DNA of 64,000 nucleotides from Akkermansiaceae bacterium (GTDB lineage Bacteria > Verrucomicrobiota > Verrucomicrobiia > Verrucomicrobiales > Akkermansiaceae): contig JAHCBC010000001.1 of NCBI GenBank assembly GCA_019634595.1, forward strand, positions 1,240,001 to 1,304,000, written 5' to 3'. Below are positions 34,880-44,300 of this stretch, one piece after another (the stretch's first letter is position 1; every line of letters starts with the position of its first letter). Below the pieces are notes generated by a model. The model was not told where the DNA came from and made no database searches. It worked only from the letters and a program-made list of their open reading frames with translations. A program made the translations under genes and the position numbers.

Positions 34880-35332
34880 TCAGTCGAGGATACCGAGATC
34901 GTCGTCGTCCTGCCCTTTCTCGATCTTGCGCAGGCTGACGTAGTTCTTCTCGCTCCAGATTTCGAAATAGCTTTGGCGGCCGACGAGCCAGATGGTGCCT
35001 TCCGGCTCGATCTTGATCTCATCGACGAGATCCCGGTTGATCAGGAGCTTGCCCTGGTCGTTGATGGAGGCCTCGTGGCAGAGGGACGCGAATTTGCCGA
35101 GGATGCGGGTCTTGTCCTTCTCCGACTTTTCGCTGTTGCGGACGATCGCCACACGGCGGTCATACTCGGCGGTGTTGAGAACCCGCAGGACCGGCATGTC
35201 ATAGGTCTCCGCGCTCAGAAGAAACACCTTCTCCCCCGGAGTCGGCCGGAAATCCGGGTGGATGGAAACCCGATTCTTCGGATCCATCTTGTAGGAGTGT
35301 GACCCCCGGAATATTTGACCTGCTTGACTCAC
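34880..35332 (-). CDS. mraZ: Transcriptional regulator MraZ
   Basis: 150 residues: two SpoVT/AbrB-like halves, the first with IFRGSHSYKMDPKNRVSIHPDFR and the second with LCHEASINDQGKLLINRDLVDEI. MraZ is the DNA-binding first gene of most dcw clusters and usually represses its own operon. The start is read as the GTG at 35332, which gives the normal distance to the FRG motif; the next ATG would remove it. The usual tight link to rsmH is broken by 540 bp of repeats. Confidence 0.95.
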   Translation of the reverse strand: MSQAGQIFRGSHSYKMDPKNRVSIHPDFRPTPGEKVFLLSAETYDMPVLRVLNTAEYDRRVAIVRNSEKSEKDKTRILGKFASLCHEASINDQGKLLINRDLVDEIKIEPEGTIWLVGRQSYFEIWSEKNYVSLRKIEKGQDDDDLGILD

Positions 35333-35354
35333 GGAATTGACTCGGCGTTTGCTT

Positions 35355-35394
35355 CAGTGTCGCGAAAGTACACTGAGATACACTTTAGGGTCAA
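35355..35394 (-). promoter_or_regulatory. Putative MraZ box and promoter region of the dcw operon
   Basis: Upstream of mraZ, on the minus strand, AGTGTA occurs twice with an exact 10-base period (complement of 35379-35384 and 35369-35374), the first inside AAAGTGT. Iterated boxes of 10-base period, including AAAGTG-type boxes in Mollicutes, are the known targets of MraZ. TTGACC (complement of 35389-35394) could be a -35 element, but no good -10 is seen. The flanking 35395-35530 is strikingly AT-rich for this genome. Confidence 0.45.
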
Positions 35395-35540
35395 TTCCAA
35401 ACTAACCGATATTTAATAAAAATTTATTTTACTTAAAATAAATGAGTTAGAGATCAATCGAGCAATTTTCATCCACTTCTTCAGGAAAATTTATTGAGAA
35501 CTTACTGATGGATTATCCGGAATTTGAACGCTCTGGAAGC

Positions 35541-35599
35541 AAAAAGGGATCCGAGTGTACTCCTCGCCCGGATTCTGAAGCGAAGTGTACTCGGATCCC
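35541..35599 (-). terminator. Terminator of the 277-aa secreted protein gene
   Basis: GGGATCCGAGT (35546-35556) and ACTCGGATCCC (35589-35599) form an 11-bp stem, and on the minus strand five T follow (35541-35545). The octamer AGTGTACT is present on both sides of the loop. Confidence 0.7.
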
Positions 35600-35622
35600 C
35601 TGAAAGGGAGGCTCGCGGGAAG

Positions 35623-36456
35623 TTATTTCACCCCGATGGCCAGCCGGGCCTTGCTGGCATCACCGGCAGGGTCAGCCTCCCAGGTGAAATTCAGGCCGTT
35701 GTAGAAAGGACTCCCCGCCTTGTTGGCAGCGGTGATCTTCGATCCGGGCGAAGCGGTGAGGGTGAATTCACGGGCACCGATCTCATCGATCAGGAACTCG
35801 ATCTGGGACAGCCCGGCACCGGTGAACTCCGCCGAGGTGATGTCGAAATCCTCGTCGCCCTTCACCTTGGCCCTCTTGCCGTCCAGCAGCTTCACCTGGA
35901 GGAAATCGTCCGCGATCCGCTTCTTGAACGCCTTTTCGTCGTCCGGGGTCTTTTCATAAACCTTCGGCATCACGATGGTGATGGCGAATTTAGGGTTCGC
36001 AAGGGCACCCTTCTCCACGATGCGGCCACCCACCAGGACGTTGCCGCGGGAGACTTCATAGTAGAGTTCGAAGGTCGTATCCCCTTCCTCCGTCTTGCCC
36101 TTGACCAGGATCTTGTCCGGCTTCGCGGTGGGCTTGGACTCGCTGGTGAGGGAGTCCACGTCGATCTTCTTCACGGTGACCTTTCCGTCCGCCGCCACGT
36201 CCCGGATCTCGTACTTGAGCGGGATGAAATAGTTGGTGGCCATCCGCTCGCGGTTCTTGCCGATCGGGATGATGTCCACCTTGCCGTCCGTATCGAAGCC
36301 GACATCCGCGCCCTTCATCTTGTAGCCCGCGAAATAGAAGGAATTCCACCCGGACTTCGCCTCCTCGATGCCCTCAAGCTGGGCGTTGGCGGCGGTCACG
36401 AAGGAAAGACCCACCAATCCGGCCATCACACTGGCTTTCAGCGTTTTGCTTTTCAT
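35623..36456 (-). CDS. Secreted protein of unknown function
   Basis: 277 residues. Clear signal peptide (MKSKTLKASVMAGLVGLSFV, cleavage after ANA at about 25). The mature protein is Lys- and Asp-rich with alternating strands (YFAGYKMKGADVGF, YFIPLKYEIRDV, FELYYEVSRGNVLVGGRIV), probably a beta sandwich of two related halves; I recognise no family. It is a single gene with its own terminator (35541-35599), divergent from the 99-aa protein. Secretion into the periplasm or outside is well supported; the role is unknown. Confidence 0.7.
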   Translation of the reverse strand: MKSKTLKASVMAGLVGLSFVTAANAQLEGIEEAKSGWNSFYFAGYKMKGADVGFDTDGKVDIIPIGKNRERMATNYFIPLKYEIRDVAADGKVTVKKIDVDSLTSESKPTAKPDKILVKGKTEEGDTTFELYYEVSRGNVLVGGRIVEKGALANPKFAITIVMPKVYEKTPDDEKAFKKRIADDFLQVKLLDGKRAKVKGDEDFDITSAEFTGAGLSQIEFLIDEIGAREFTLTASPGSKITAANKAGSPFYNGLNFTWEADPAGDASKARLAIGVK

Positions 36457-36516
36457 ATTCCATCACCCAAGCCAAAATCCCCCCGGACCGCCAGTGAAAA
36501 CCTGCGGTGATTTTCC

Positions 36517-36816
36517 ATGAACGCAGCCGATCTCGCCCGCTCCGCCAACACCGATCCCAACCCGCCCGCCGGGCTTTCCACCGGTCTCCGCGCCCTTTGG
36601 TACGCGAAGGCCGGCCGCTGGCATGAAGCCCACGACCTCTGCCAGGAGATCCCCGGCACGGACGGATCATGGATCCACGCCTGGCTCCACCGCGAGGAGG
36701 GTGACCAGAGCAACGCGGAATACTGGTACGCCCGCGCCCGCAAGCCCGTGCCCCCGCGTTCCCAATCCCTGGTGGACGAGTGGACGGAAATCGCCACCGA
36801 GCTGTCAGGCCGGTAG
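36517..36816 (+). CDS. Conserved small helical protein of unknown function
   Basis: 99 residues with no signal peptide. The pattern LRALWYAKAGRWHEAHDLCQEI...GSWIHAWLHREEGDQSNAEYWYARARKP resembles a TPR-like conserved hypothetical family found in several phyla, which keeps the 'W..AH.L.Q' and 'WIHA.LHR.EGD..NA.YWY.RA' blocks. Two or three helical hairpins are predicted. No function is established. It lies just before the vapBC-type pair but is 49 bp away and need not belong to it. Confidence 0.75.
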   Translation: MNAADLARSANTDPNPPAGLSTGLRALWYAKAGRWHEAHDLCQEIPGTDGSWIHAWLHREEGDQSNAEYWYARARKPVPPRSQSLVDEWTEIATELSGR

Positions 36817-36864
36817 CTCTCCTGGAGACTTGTGGGGAGGCAGGAAAGGTGGCAGGATGACGGC

Positions 36865-37086
36865 ATGAGCACGATCACCGCGATCCTGGAACCGGATGCC
36901 GATGGCACCCTGCACCTGCCCGTGCCCGACGAACTGAAGTCCAAAAGGGTGAAAGTGGTGGCTACGCTGGAGGAAGCGGATGCTACAGAACCAAAGGCAA
37001 AATTCAAAGCCGGCTGTCTCAAGGGTTTTTGGATCGCACCCGATTTCGATGCGCCTCTTGAGGACTTCAAGGAATACATGGAATGA
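36865..37086 (+). CDS. VapB-type antitoxin
   Basis: 73 residues starting MSTITAILEPDADGTLHLPV. The N-terminal beta strands with 'DGTLHLPVPDELK...KVKVVATLE' match short antitoxins paired with PIN toxins. The C-terminal half (FKAGCLKGFWIAPDFDAPLEDFKEYME) is the usual toxin-wrapping tail. AGGA lies 8 bp before the ATG. The TGA overlaps the toxin ATG, as expected for a toxin-antitoxin operon with the antitoxin first. Confidence 0.82.
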   Translation: MSTITAILEPDADGTLHLPVPDELKSKRVKVVATLEEADATEPKAKFKAGCLKGFWIAPDFDAPLEDFKEYME

Positions 37087-37469
37087 AGCTGCTGGTGGAT
37101 ACCCAAGCGCTGATCTGGGCTCTGGAAGGGGACAAGCGGCTTTCAAGGGTCGCGCGCGAAGCGCTGGAGGATCCCACCAACCGGCGTATCGTTAGCATCG
37201 CGACTGGCTGGGAAATGGCCATCAAGACAGGACTGGGAAAACTGAATCCACCCATGCCGCTCCCACATCTCTTTCCGGCGGAGTTGGAGCGCCTCGGATT
37301 TGAAATCTTGCCGATCAAATCGGAGCATGTTCACCGGCTCCTTGATCTGCCTCTCCATCACCGTGATCCCTTTGACCGGATGCTGATTGCCCAGGCTCTG
37401 AGCGAAAACCTGACGATGGTCGGTTGCGATGTGGCCTTCGACGCCTATGGAGCGGCAAGGATCTGGTGA
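37083..37469 (+). CDS. PIN-domain toxin, VapC type
   Basis: 128 residues, a complete PIN domain: MKLLVDTQALIW with the first acidic residue D6, GWEMAIKTGLGKL with E44, and HHRDPFDRMLIAQAL with D95 and D98. PIN toxins are Mg2+-dependent RNases that cut tRNA or rRNA. All acidic residues are in place, so an active toxin is expected. ATG overlaps the antitoxin stop by four bases. G+C looks somewhat lower than in the flanking genes, consistent with a mobile gene pair. Confidence 0.88.
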   Translation: MKLLVDTQALIWALEGDKRLSRVAREALEDPTNRRIVSIATGWEMAIKTGLGKLNPPMPLPHLFPAELERLGFEILPIKSEHVHRLLDLPLHHRDPFDRMLIAQALSENLTMVGCDVAFDAYGAARIW

Positions 37470-37548
37470 ATATCTCGGGAACGCCCGGGTTCACCATACC
37501 CAACTCCGCGCTTGGCAATTTCCGGACCCGGGCGAGACTGGCGGCGAC

Positions 37549-38832
37549 ATGGGATTGACGCTTGCCGAGCTGCGCGAAGGACTGCCCGAGGGAGGATTGT
37601 TTGGTGGGGGTAGCTGGAAATGGTCCCCGGAGCCGCTGAAGCTCACGAAGGCGGAGGCCCGCAAGCTGATGTCGCTGGGTCATCCGCTCGCCCAGTTCCA
37701 GCGGGCGAGCGACGCCCTCTACCGCCGCAGCGCCTCCGGAAAGCTGGACGGCTGGCTGGCGGAACTGCTGGATGAGGGAAAGCCGTCATGGATGGCAGCC
37801 CTCCAGCGTGAGCCGGGCCTCGCGGAGCAGTTCCCCCGCGTCATCCGCCCGGACCTCATCCTCACGGAATCCGGCTTTGCCATGAGCGAACTGGACAGCG
37901 TGCCCGGAGGAATCGGTGTGACGGCATGGCTTTCCAAGGTGTATTCGGACGCGGGATTCGACATCCTCGGCGGGGAAACGGGCATGATCGACGGTTTCCG
38001 CTCCCTGCTGCCGGATGGGGGCACAGTGCTGGTTTCCGAGGAAGCCGGAGATTACCTCCCGGAAATGGATTGGCTGGTTTCCCAGCTCGGCACGGCATGG
38101 AAAACCTCCGCTGCGGAGGAGTATGAGCCGACCGACGGTGACACGCTCTACCGTTTCTTCGAGCTTTTCGACTGGGAGTCCATCCCCGCCGCCCGCCGCC
38201 TGGCGGACCTGTCCGCAAAGGGCGCGCTCTCCATCACCTCCCCGTTCAAGCCGCATCTGGAGGACAAGCTCTGGCTCGCCCTCCTCTGGTCCCCCGCCCT
38301 GAAAAAGGTCTGGGAGCAAACGCTCCGTTCCTCCCACCTCCAGCGGTTGCGGGAGATCGTTCCGTTCGGCTGGGTGCTGGATCCTTCCCCACTCCCACCC
38401 CACGCGGCGCTGCCGAGGCTGGACGCCCATTCCTGGGAGGAAGTCGCCTCCTTCAGCCAGAAGGAACGCCAGCTCGTCCTGAAAATCAGCGGATTCCACG
38501 AAACCGCCTGGGGTTCCCGCGGGGTCTTCATCGGCCATGACCTTTCCTCCGCGGAGTGGTCGGAACGGCTGCACCACGCCCTGGAGCAATCTTCCGAACA
38601 ACCGTGGGTGCTGCAGGAGTTCCGTGAAGGCCGCCGGATCGAACACCCCGTGTTCCGGGACGACGGCTTCATCGAGATGATGCAGGGCCGCGTCCGCCTC
38701 TGCCCCTACTTCTTCACCGACAACGCCGGCCAGACCACCTTCGGCGGCTGCCTCGCCACCATCGTCCCGGCGGACAAGAAGAAGATCCACGGCATGAGCG
38801 ACGGAGTGCTGGTGCCGTGTGTGGTGGAGTGA
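37549..38832 (+). CDS. ATP-grasp-like protein of unknown substrate
   Basis: 427 residues, no signal peptide. The N-terminal part (RPDLILTESGFAMSELDSVPGGIGVTAWLSKVY) and the C-terminal part (LVLKISGFHETAWGSRGVFIG, WVLQEFREGRRIEHPVF) resemble the split halves of circularly permuted ATP-grasp ligases such as those related to glutathionylspermidine synthase. A lysine for ATP binding (VLKIS) and acidic residues (ELDS) are visible. The reaction is unknown; no amino-acid-ligase partner lies nearby. The frame opens earlier, but 37549 is the first ATG after the toxin stop codon. Confidence 0.6.
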   Translation: MGLTLAELREGLPEGGLFGGGSWKWSPEPLKLTKAEARKLMSLGHPLAQFQRASDALYRRSASGKLDGWLAELLDEGKPSWMAALQREPGLAEQFPRVIRPDLILTESGFAMSELDSVPGGIGVTAWLSKVYSDAGFDILGGETGMIDGFRSLLPDGGTVLVSEEAGDYLPEMDWLVSQLGTAWKTSAAEEYEPTDGDTLYRFFELFDWESIPAARRLADLSAKGALSITSPFKPHLEDKLWLALLWSPALKKVWEQTLRSSHLQRLREIVPFGWVLDPSPLPPHAALPRLDAHSWEEVASFSQKERQLVLKISGFHETAWGSRGVFIGHDLSSAEWSERLHHALEQSSEQPWVLQEFREGRRIEHPVFRDDGFIEMMQGRVRLCPYFFTDNAGQTTFGGCLATIVPADKKKIHGMSDGVLVPCVVE

Positions 38833-38845
38833 CACGGAACCGCTT

Positions 38846-39520
38846 TCAGTTCTTCTCCGTCACGAGCCGATAGTAGGTGGTCCCGGCGTGGGCGTTCCCC
38901 ACCGTGCCGGAGATCTCGAGGAAATAGCCACCGGGGATCTCCACCTCATGCACGTACGGCTTTTCCCGGGTGTGCTTGATATTCTTGGTGATCGTCGTGC
39001 GCTCCCCGGAGATCGCCACGTGCATGAGCTTGATGTTGCACTGCGGCGTGTCTGTCACGTCGGGGTTCACCATGGGTGAGGTGGGATAAACATTCCAGGT
39101 GCCGCAGATGTATTGCAGGCTGATCTTCGCCCCCTTCGGCAGGCTGCCGACCTTCGTGAGGCCCGCGCAGAAAACATCCTGAACCTTACCGCCCATCAGC
39201 ACCTCGCCGATGTCGGTTTCGAACACCTTCTCCAGCGTGAGCTTCAGCGCCGCCTCCTTCGCATCGTCTCCGGCTTTCTGCGCCGCACCGATTTCATCGA
39301 ACATCACGGGCAGGTACTTGACCTCCAGCTTCTCGATCTCCTCCCGGTAGACCTTTTTCACCTTGTCCTTGTCACCGGCTTTCTTGGCCATGGCGGCGTC
39401 ATACACCACGGTCAGCTTGTCCTTGGCCGTCTTGAAATCCGCCGCCGCCCGGTCCGCCGCAGGCGTCTGGGAAAACGCGGGACACACGAGCAGGAGGAGG
39501 AGAAATGGGATTTTCATCAT
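38846..39520 (-). CDS. Secreted protein of unknown function
   Basis: 224 residues starting MMKIPFLLLLLVCPAFS, a standard signal peptide. A long Lys/Glu/Ala-rich helix (about 20-105, AADFKTAKDKLTVVYDAAM and so on) precedes a beta-rich C-terminal domain ending GYFLEISGTVGNAHAGTTYYRL. I recognise no family. It converges with the ATP-grasp-like gene (14 bp between stops). On its upstream side lies a repeat-bearing gap to rpmB. Confidence 0.7.
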   Translation of the reverse strand: MMKIPFLLLLLVCPAFSQTPAADRAAADFKTAKDKLTVVYDAAMAKKAGDKDKVKKVYREEIEKLEVKYLPVMFDEIGAAQKAGDDAKEAALKLTLEKVFETDIGEVLMGGKVQDVFCAGLTKVGSLPKGAKISLQYICGTWNVYPTSPMVNPDVTDTPQCNIKLMHVAISGERTTITKNIKHTREKPYVHEVEIPGGYFLEISGTVGNAHAGTTYYRLVTEKN

Positions 39521-39652
39521 GGGGATCTGGGTTCGGGGAGGGAAAAACCGAAAACCCCCATAGACACATCGGCCACCCACCGCAAGTTCTTCCGTCGCCC
39601 TTCCCAGAGCCACCTTATTTCAGGCGTTGCTGGAGGAAGCAGGTGGATCACA

Positions 39653-39745
39653 ACTGATTTCACTGATTTACTGATTCAGAATCCGGCAATATGGCGGAAG
39701 AACGTCCATTCCTCCTCTTCAAATCAGTAAATCAGTGCAATCAGT
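39653..39745. repeat. 24-base inverted repeat of ATCAGT units
   Basis: The 24 bases at 39653-39676 are the reverse complement of 39722-39745 with one mismatch. Each arm consists of three ACTGATT-like units (core CACTGATTTACTGATT). The 45-base spacer is ordinary sequence. It lies in the 345-bp gap between the 224-aa secreted protein and rpmB, which otherwise holds only the rpmB terminator. Confidence 0.75.
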
Positions 39746-39807
39746 GGTAATTCTTTTCAAATCCCGGGTGGAGCCTCCGAAATGAGATGGCCCTGTCACC
39801 GGGGCAC

Positions 39808-39833
39808 AAAAAAAGACCCGGTGAAACACCGGG
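39808..39833 (-). terminator. Terminator of rpmB
   Basis: CCCGGTG (39817-39823), loop AAA, CACCGGG (39827-39833). On the minus strand the stem is followed after a short TC by seven T (39808-39814). It lies 33 bp after the rpmB stop. Confidence 0.88.
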
Positions 39834-39865
39834 CCTTCTTTGGAAAAATGTTCTCTCGGAACGGA

Positions 39866-40132
39866 TCAGCCGATCAGACCAGCCTTCTTGAGGGTGGCGA
39901 AAGCACCATTCTTGTTCATGGTCTTCAGGGCGCGGCAGCTGATCTTCAGCTTCACGTGCTGGCCGAGTTCCTCAACCCAGATGCGCTTGTTCTGGAGGTT
40001 CGGGGAAACGGTGCGCTTCACGACCTTGGTGACGTGGCGGCCGATACCGCCCTTTTTCTTGGCCAGACCGGAACGGTGGATTTTACCGCCTGAGCGGACA
40101 CGGGTTCCTCGGATATCACAAATACGGGCCAT
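39866..40132 (-). CDS. rpmB: 50S ribosomal protein L28
   Basis: 88 residues starting MARICDIRGTRVRSGGKIHRSG, followed by RTVSPNLQNKRIWVEELGQHVKLKISCRALKTMNKNG, the standard L28 fold. No CxxC zinc pair is visible, so it is the zinc-independent form. Monocistronic here; rpmG does not follow. The terminator is at 39808. Confidence 0.96.
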   Translation of the reverse strand: MARICDIRGTRVRSGGKIHRSGLAKKKGGIGRHVTKVVKRTVSPNLQNKRIWVEELGQHVKLKISCRALKTMNKNGAFATLKKAGLIG

Positions 40133-40224
40133 AAGATTCGAAAAGGTTCGGTGTTGCGGGGCGCGCAGGATGCCCTCGGAGAGCGTCCGGTCAAGACGAA
40201 ACCTGTCTTTTGCCGGAAAAAAGT

Positions 40225-41232
40225 TCAGAGCCGGTTGCGCCGCAATTTGGACAGCCAGCTCTCCACATCACCGAAAACTTTCTCCTTTTTCGCGTCATAC
40301 ATCAGCAGGTGGTAGGCACCGCGGTAGTTTTTGTAGGTCTTCGGGGTGCCGGCCGGGATGTGGGCGACGAATCCGCGCATGTCGGAGTCCGTGTTGAAAT
40401 AATCATGCTCCCCGTGGAGCACCAGCACCGGCACCTGGAAGGTGGCGGCGCAGTCGTTCATCGAGTCGATGTGGCGGCCCAGCGCCCCCAGCAGACGGAG
40501 GGTGTGCTTCTCGATGTGGTAGGAATTCGTCTCCGACTGCTGGCCGTGGGTGGAGGTCTGGGTCATCTGGACGGACTCCCCGCCCGCCAGGGTTTCCAGC
40601 GAGATCCTCGCCAGCGGGGCGGTGGCCGCCGCCGCTTGGACCAGGGCGGGCTGCCAGAAAGGCACGTCATCCTTGAAGCGGACGATGGGAGAGGAAAGCA
40701 CCAGCGCGTCACACGGAGGATCTTCCCGCGGAGACTCCCGCAGTGCGTGGGAGGCGATCATCGCCCCCATGCTCTCCCCATACCAGACGATCTTCGCGTC
40801 CGGATGGCGTTCCTCCACCAACTGGGTGAAGGCGAAAAGGTCGCGGTACCAGTCCTTCGGATCACCGATGTCGCCGCGGCGGGTGCTCATGGGGTCGTTC
40901 CCCTGCCCACGGACCTCATAGGCGTAGAGCGCGGTCTTCGGCTGGTTTTTCAACAGGTGGTTGCCAAGATTCTCATAGTCGATCGACGCGCCGCAGAAGC
41001 CGTGGATGCCGATGACGACGATGTCCTGCTCCACGCCCTTCGCCACCCAGCTCCGGTAGCCGAAGGTTTCGTTCTTCTTCTGGATCTCCACGGGGGATTT
41101 CCGATGGCTCACGAGTGTGTAATCCGGAGCGCACGAACCTATCAGAAGGGCCGCGGCGAATGCCGAAATCCACCCCGCGGACGGGGCCAGGCGCTGGATG
41201 CCGGGAGGTTTCACTACATCGCAAAATGACAC
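40225..41232 (-). CDS. Alpha/beta hydrolase lipoprotein (monoacylglycerol lipase-like)
   Basis: 335 residues. The leader ends in FAAALLIGSC, a lipobox with Cys near residue 34. The hydrolase domain has the oxyanion HGFCGASIDY, nucleophile elbow GESMGAM, acid in VLVLHGEHDYF and His in YRGAYHLLMYD, so the Ser-Asp-His triad is complete. 'YAYEVRGQG' and the lid organisation place it with serine aminopeptidase/monoacylglycerol lipase-like (Hydrolase_4) enzymes. A lipid or ester substrate at the outer membrane is inferred. The start is GTG at 41232 (a second GTG at 41217 is possible); it is divergent from the macroglobulin gene. Confidence 0.82.
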   Translation of the reverse strand: MSFCDVVKPPGIQRLAPSAGWISAFAAALLIGSCAPDYTLVSHRKSPVEIQKKNETFGYRSWVAKGVEQDIVVIGIHGFCGASIDYENLGNHLLKNQPKTALYAYEVRGQGNDPMSTRRGDIGDPKDWYRDLFAFTQLVEERHPDAKIVWYGESMGAMIASHALRESPREDPPCDALVLSSPIVRFKDDVPFWQPALVQAAAATAPLARISLETLAGGESVQMTQTSTHGQQSETNSYHIEKHTLRLLGALGRHIDSMNDCAATFQVPVLVLHGEHDYFNTDSDMRGFVAHIPAGTPKTYKNYRGAYHLLMYDAKKEKVFGDVESWLSKLRRNRL

Positions 41233-41348
41233 GGACCACGCGGGATGGCAATCCTCCTCTGCTTTGTGAAATTTCGGTGAATCTAAGAAAATGGAGTGTG
41301 ATTCGTTGGCCTTATATCGTAAGAAATTCCGGTTCAGCGTACACGCCC

Positions 41349-44300
41349 ATGAAAACTTCGTTTGCCACGTTTGTGGCGCTCATGGCACTCCCTTGTGCCT
41401 CCCATGCCGCGCCGCGGCTTGTGGTCTCCACTCCGTCCCTCGCACCTGAAAGCGCGATCGACCTCATCCTCGACCGCCCTGTGACCGCCGCCGCGGATCT
41501 GGGGAAGGAGGTCGGGAACACCTGGCTTGAAATCACACCGGCGCTCCCGGGCAAGCTGGTCTGGAAAGCCCAGAACATCGCCAGCTTCATGCCGGACCAG
41601 GCACCCGCCATCGGCACCAGCTACACTTTCGCGATTCCGAAAGGGAAAGCACATCTGGACAAGACGGAGATCCCCGCAGGGATCTTCGCCACGGTGGCCA
41701 GCGAGCCGTTCACCGTCCGTTCCGCGAATTCGGAAAACCGCTACTCCTCCACCTACTCCGCCTCCACCGCAGAGTGGCTGTTGATCTTCAATGACGACGT
41801 GGATCCCGCGAAGGCCGGGCCTTTCATCACCTTCACCTCCAAGACGGGCCAGCAGGTCGCCGCAAAGCTCCACCGCCCGGACCGCGCGCGCACCGGACCG
41901 CAGGCGAACTATTACAAATCCTGGGCCGCACGCTCGAAGGGCGTGACGGAAGATCCGAACCCGCCGCTGGAAACTCCCGTGGCCAATGCCTTGGTCGTCG
42001 CTCCGCTGTCCCCCCTTCCGGTCGGGGAGAACTGGCGGCTTTCCATCCTGAAAGGCCTGCCGAATGCCGCCGGGAAAGCGGCCACCGTCCAGGATGCGCC
42101 CTATGAGATCGGGACGATCCATCCTTTCACCGTGAGCGGCTTCGAAGCCCGCGCCAATCCGGACGAAGCCCGGCGGCTGGTGATCACCTTCAACGCGCCG
42201 CTGCCGTCCGAACTGCCCGCGGACTTCCTCACCCAATCGCTCGTCCTGGAACCCCGTCCGGAAAATCTCACCGCGGAAATCGACGGCCGCGAAATCCATC
42301 TGCTGGGGGACTTTTCGGAGAGGGAAACCTGGAACGTGACGGTCAGGCCGCCCTTTGCCTCCGGCGCGGGCATCCCGCTCGCCGCGGCGGTCACCAAGGA
42401 GGTGGAATTTCCCGTCATCGAGCCGGAGCTTCTCCTGCCCAGCGAAAACCAGGCACAGCTCTCCACCGGCAGGCGCACCTACCCCATCCAGACGGTGAAC
42501 CTGGAAAAGCTGCACATCCGCATCAAGCGGCTCTCCCCGGAAGATCTCGTCCGCGCCTACCAGGGATACCGCCACTACACCGGCATCGGGCACAACTTCG
42601 ACAACATCGAACCGACCGCCCCCCTGCCCTACTCCCTCATCACCGGACAGACCGTGTATGACAAGGAGATCGAACTGGACAACGCGCCCGACACCTCGAA
42701 GGAGATCGAACTGAAGTGGGATGAGATCCTGCCGAAGGATCTGAAAAGCGGTGCGATCTTCCTCGATGTCGTAGGCACCCCGAAAGCGGACCTGAACACC
42801 GAAGGCCGCCGGAATGTGCAGGCGATCATCCAACTGACCGACATCGGCCTCGCCTGGAAGCTGACACCGAAAGAAGCGTTCGTGTATGCCTTTTCCTGCG
42901 CCACCGGCCAGCCGCTCAAGGATGTCACCATCGACCTCTTCGGTGAGGATTCCGCGAACCTGAATTCCCTGAAAACCGACGCCAACGGCCTGGTCACCGT
43001 CGCGCGTCCGGCGGAGGCCCGCCACCTGCGCGCGGTCCTGGGGAATGACTCGTTCGTCACCGCGTTCGACTCCTCCCTCAACACGGTGGGCCTGTGGCAT
43101 TTCCCCATCCGCTATTCATGGAACACGCCGGCGGAGTCCGTGCGGCGCGCCTTCCTGTTCACCGACCGCTCGCTTTATCGCCCCGGTGAAACGGTCCGCC
43201 TGAAGGGCATCGTCCGCACCCAGGCGGGGAATGTCATCCAGCCCGCCGCACCGGCCAACGCCCGCATCGTGGTCATCGACCCGACGGACAAGGAAATCTT
43301 CACCCAGCCCGTCACCCTTTCCGACACCGGATCGTTCGATGTCACCTACAAGCTGCCGGAAAGCAACACCGGCACCCACCTGATCCGCCTGGAATTTCCC
43401 GATGAACTCGCGGAAGCGGAAGCCCTGGAGGATGACTGGTCGAAGCAACAGCAGATCCGTGAGAGCGCCACCTTTGAAATGGAGCTGGCCGTGGAGGAGT
43501 TCCGCCGCAACGCGTTCGAGATCGAACAAGGCATCACCCGGCCCGCGACCGGAGCCACCAGCGTCAGTTCCGATGTGGCGGCCAGTTACTATCAGGGCCA
43601 GGCGGTGGCCGGCGGAACGCTGAAGCACTACACGCGCATCACCCCGCTCAATCCGTATCCTGAGCGTTTCCGGGATTTCCTCTTCGGCAACCACCGGTCC
43701 CAGGACTGGGGATATTGGTATCACTACTTCGGCTACCGGTCCCGTTATGACGATGACGACGGAAACAGCGGCGCGGACTCCGGCCCATCCACCATCCAGG
43801 GTGAAGTGACGCTTTCCCCGGAGGGCAAGGCGACCATCACGGTGGACATCCCCCAGGCGGAATTTCCCACCAGCCGCGAAGTGAAAATCTCCACGGAGGT
43901 GACGGACGCGAACAACCAGACCCTGAACGCATCCGCCACCACCACCGTCCACCCTGCCTCCGTCTATGTCGGCATATCCCGCAACGACCGCCTGATCCGG
44001 GCGAACGAGAACGTCGCGTTCAGGCTCGTCGCCATCGACCCCGAGGGCAATCCGTTCCCTGAGCCGGTGAAAGTCACCGCGACTCTCAGCCGCGAGGTCA
44101 ACAGCGCCGTGCGCTCCCAGAACGCCAACGGCGACACCGTCACCCGCAACGACGTCCGCGAGGAGAACGTGCTGGTTTCCGAAGTCACCATCGACCCCGC
44201 CGCCTCCGCGAAGGAAGGCCAGGAGTTCGCAGTCACTCCGAAGGATAACGGGAAGTATTTCCTGACCCTGCGCGGCAAGGACAAGGACGGCCGCGACTTT

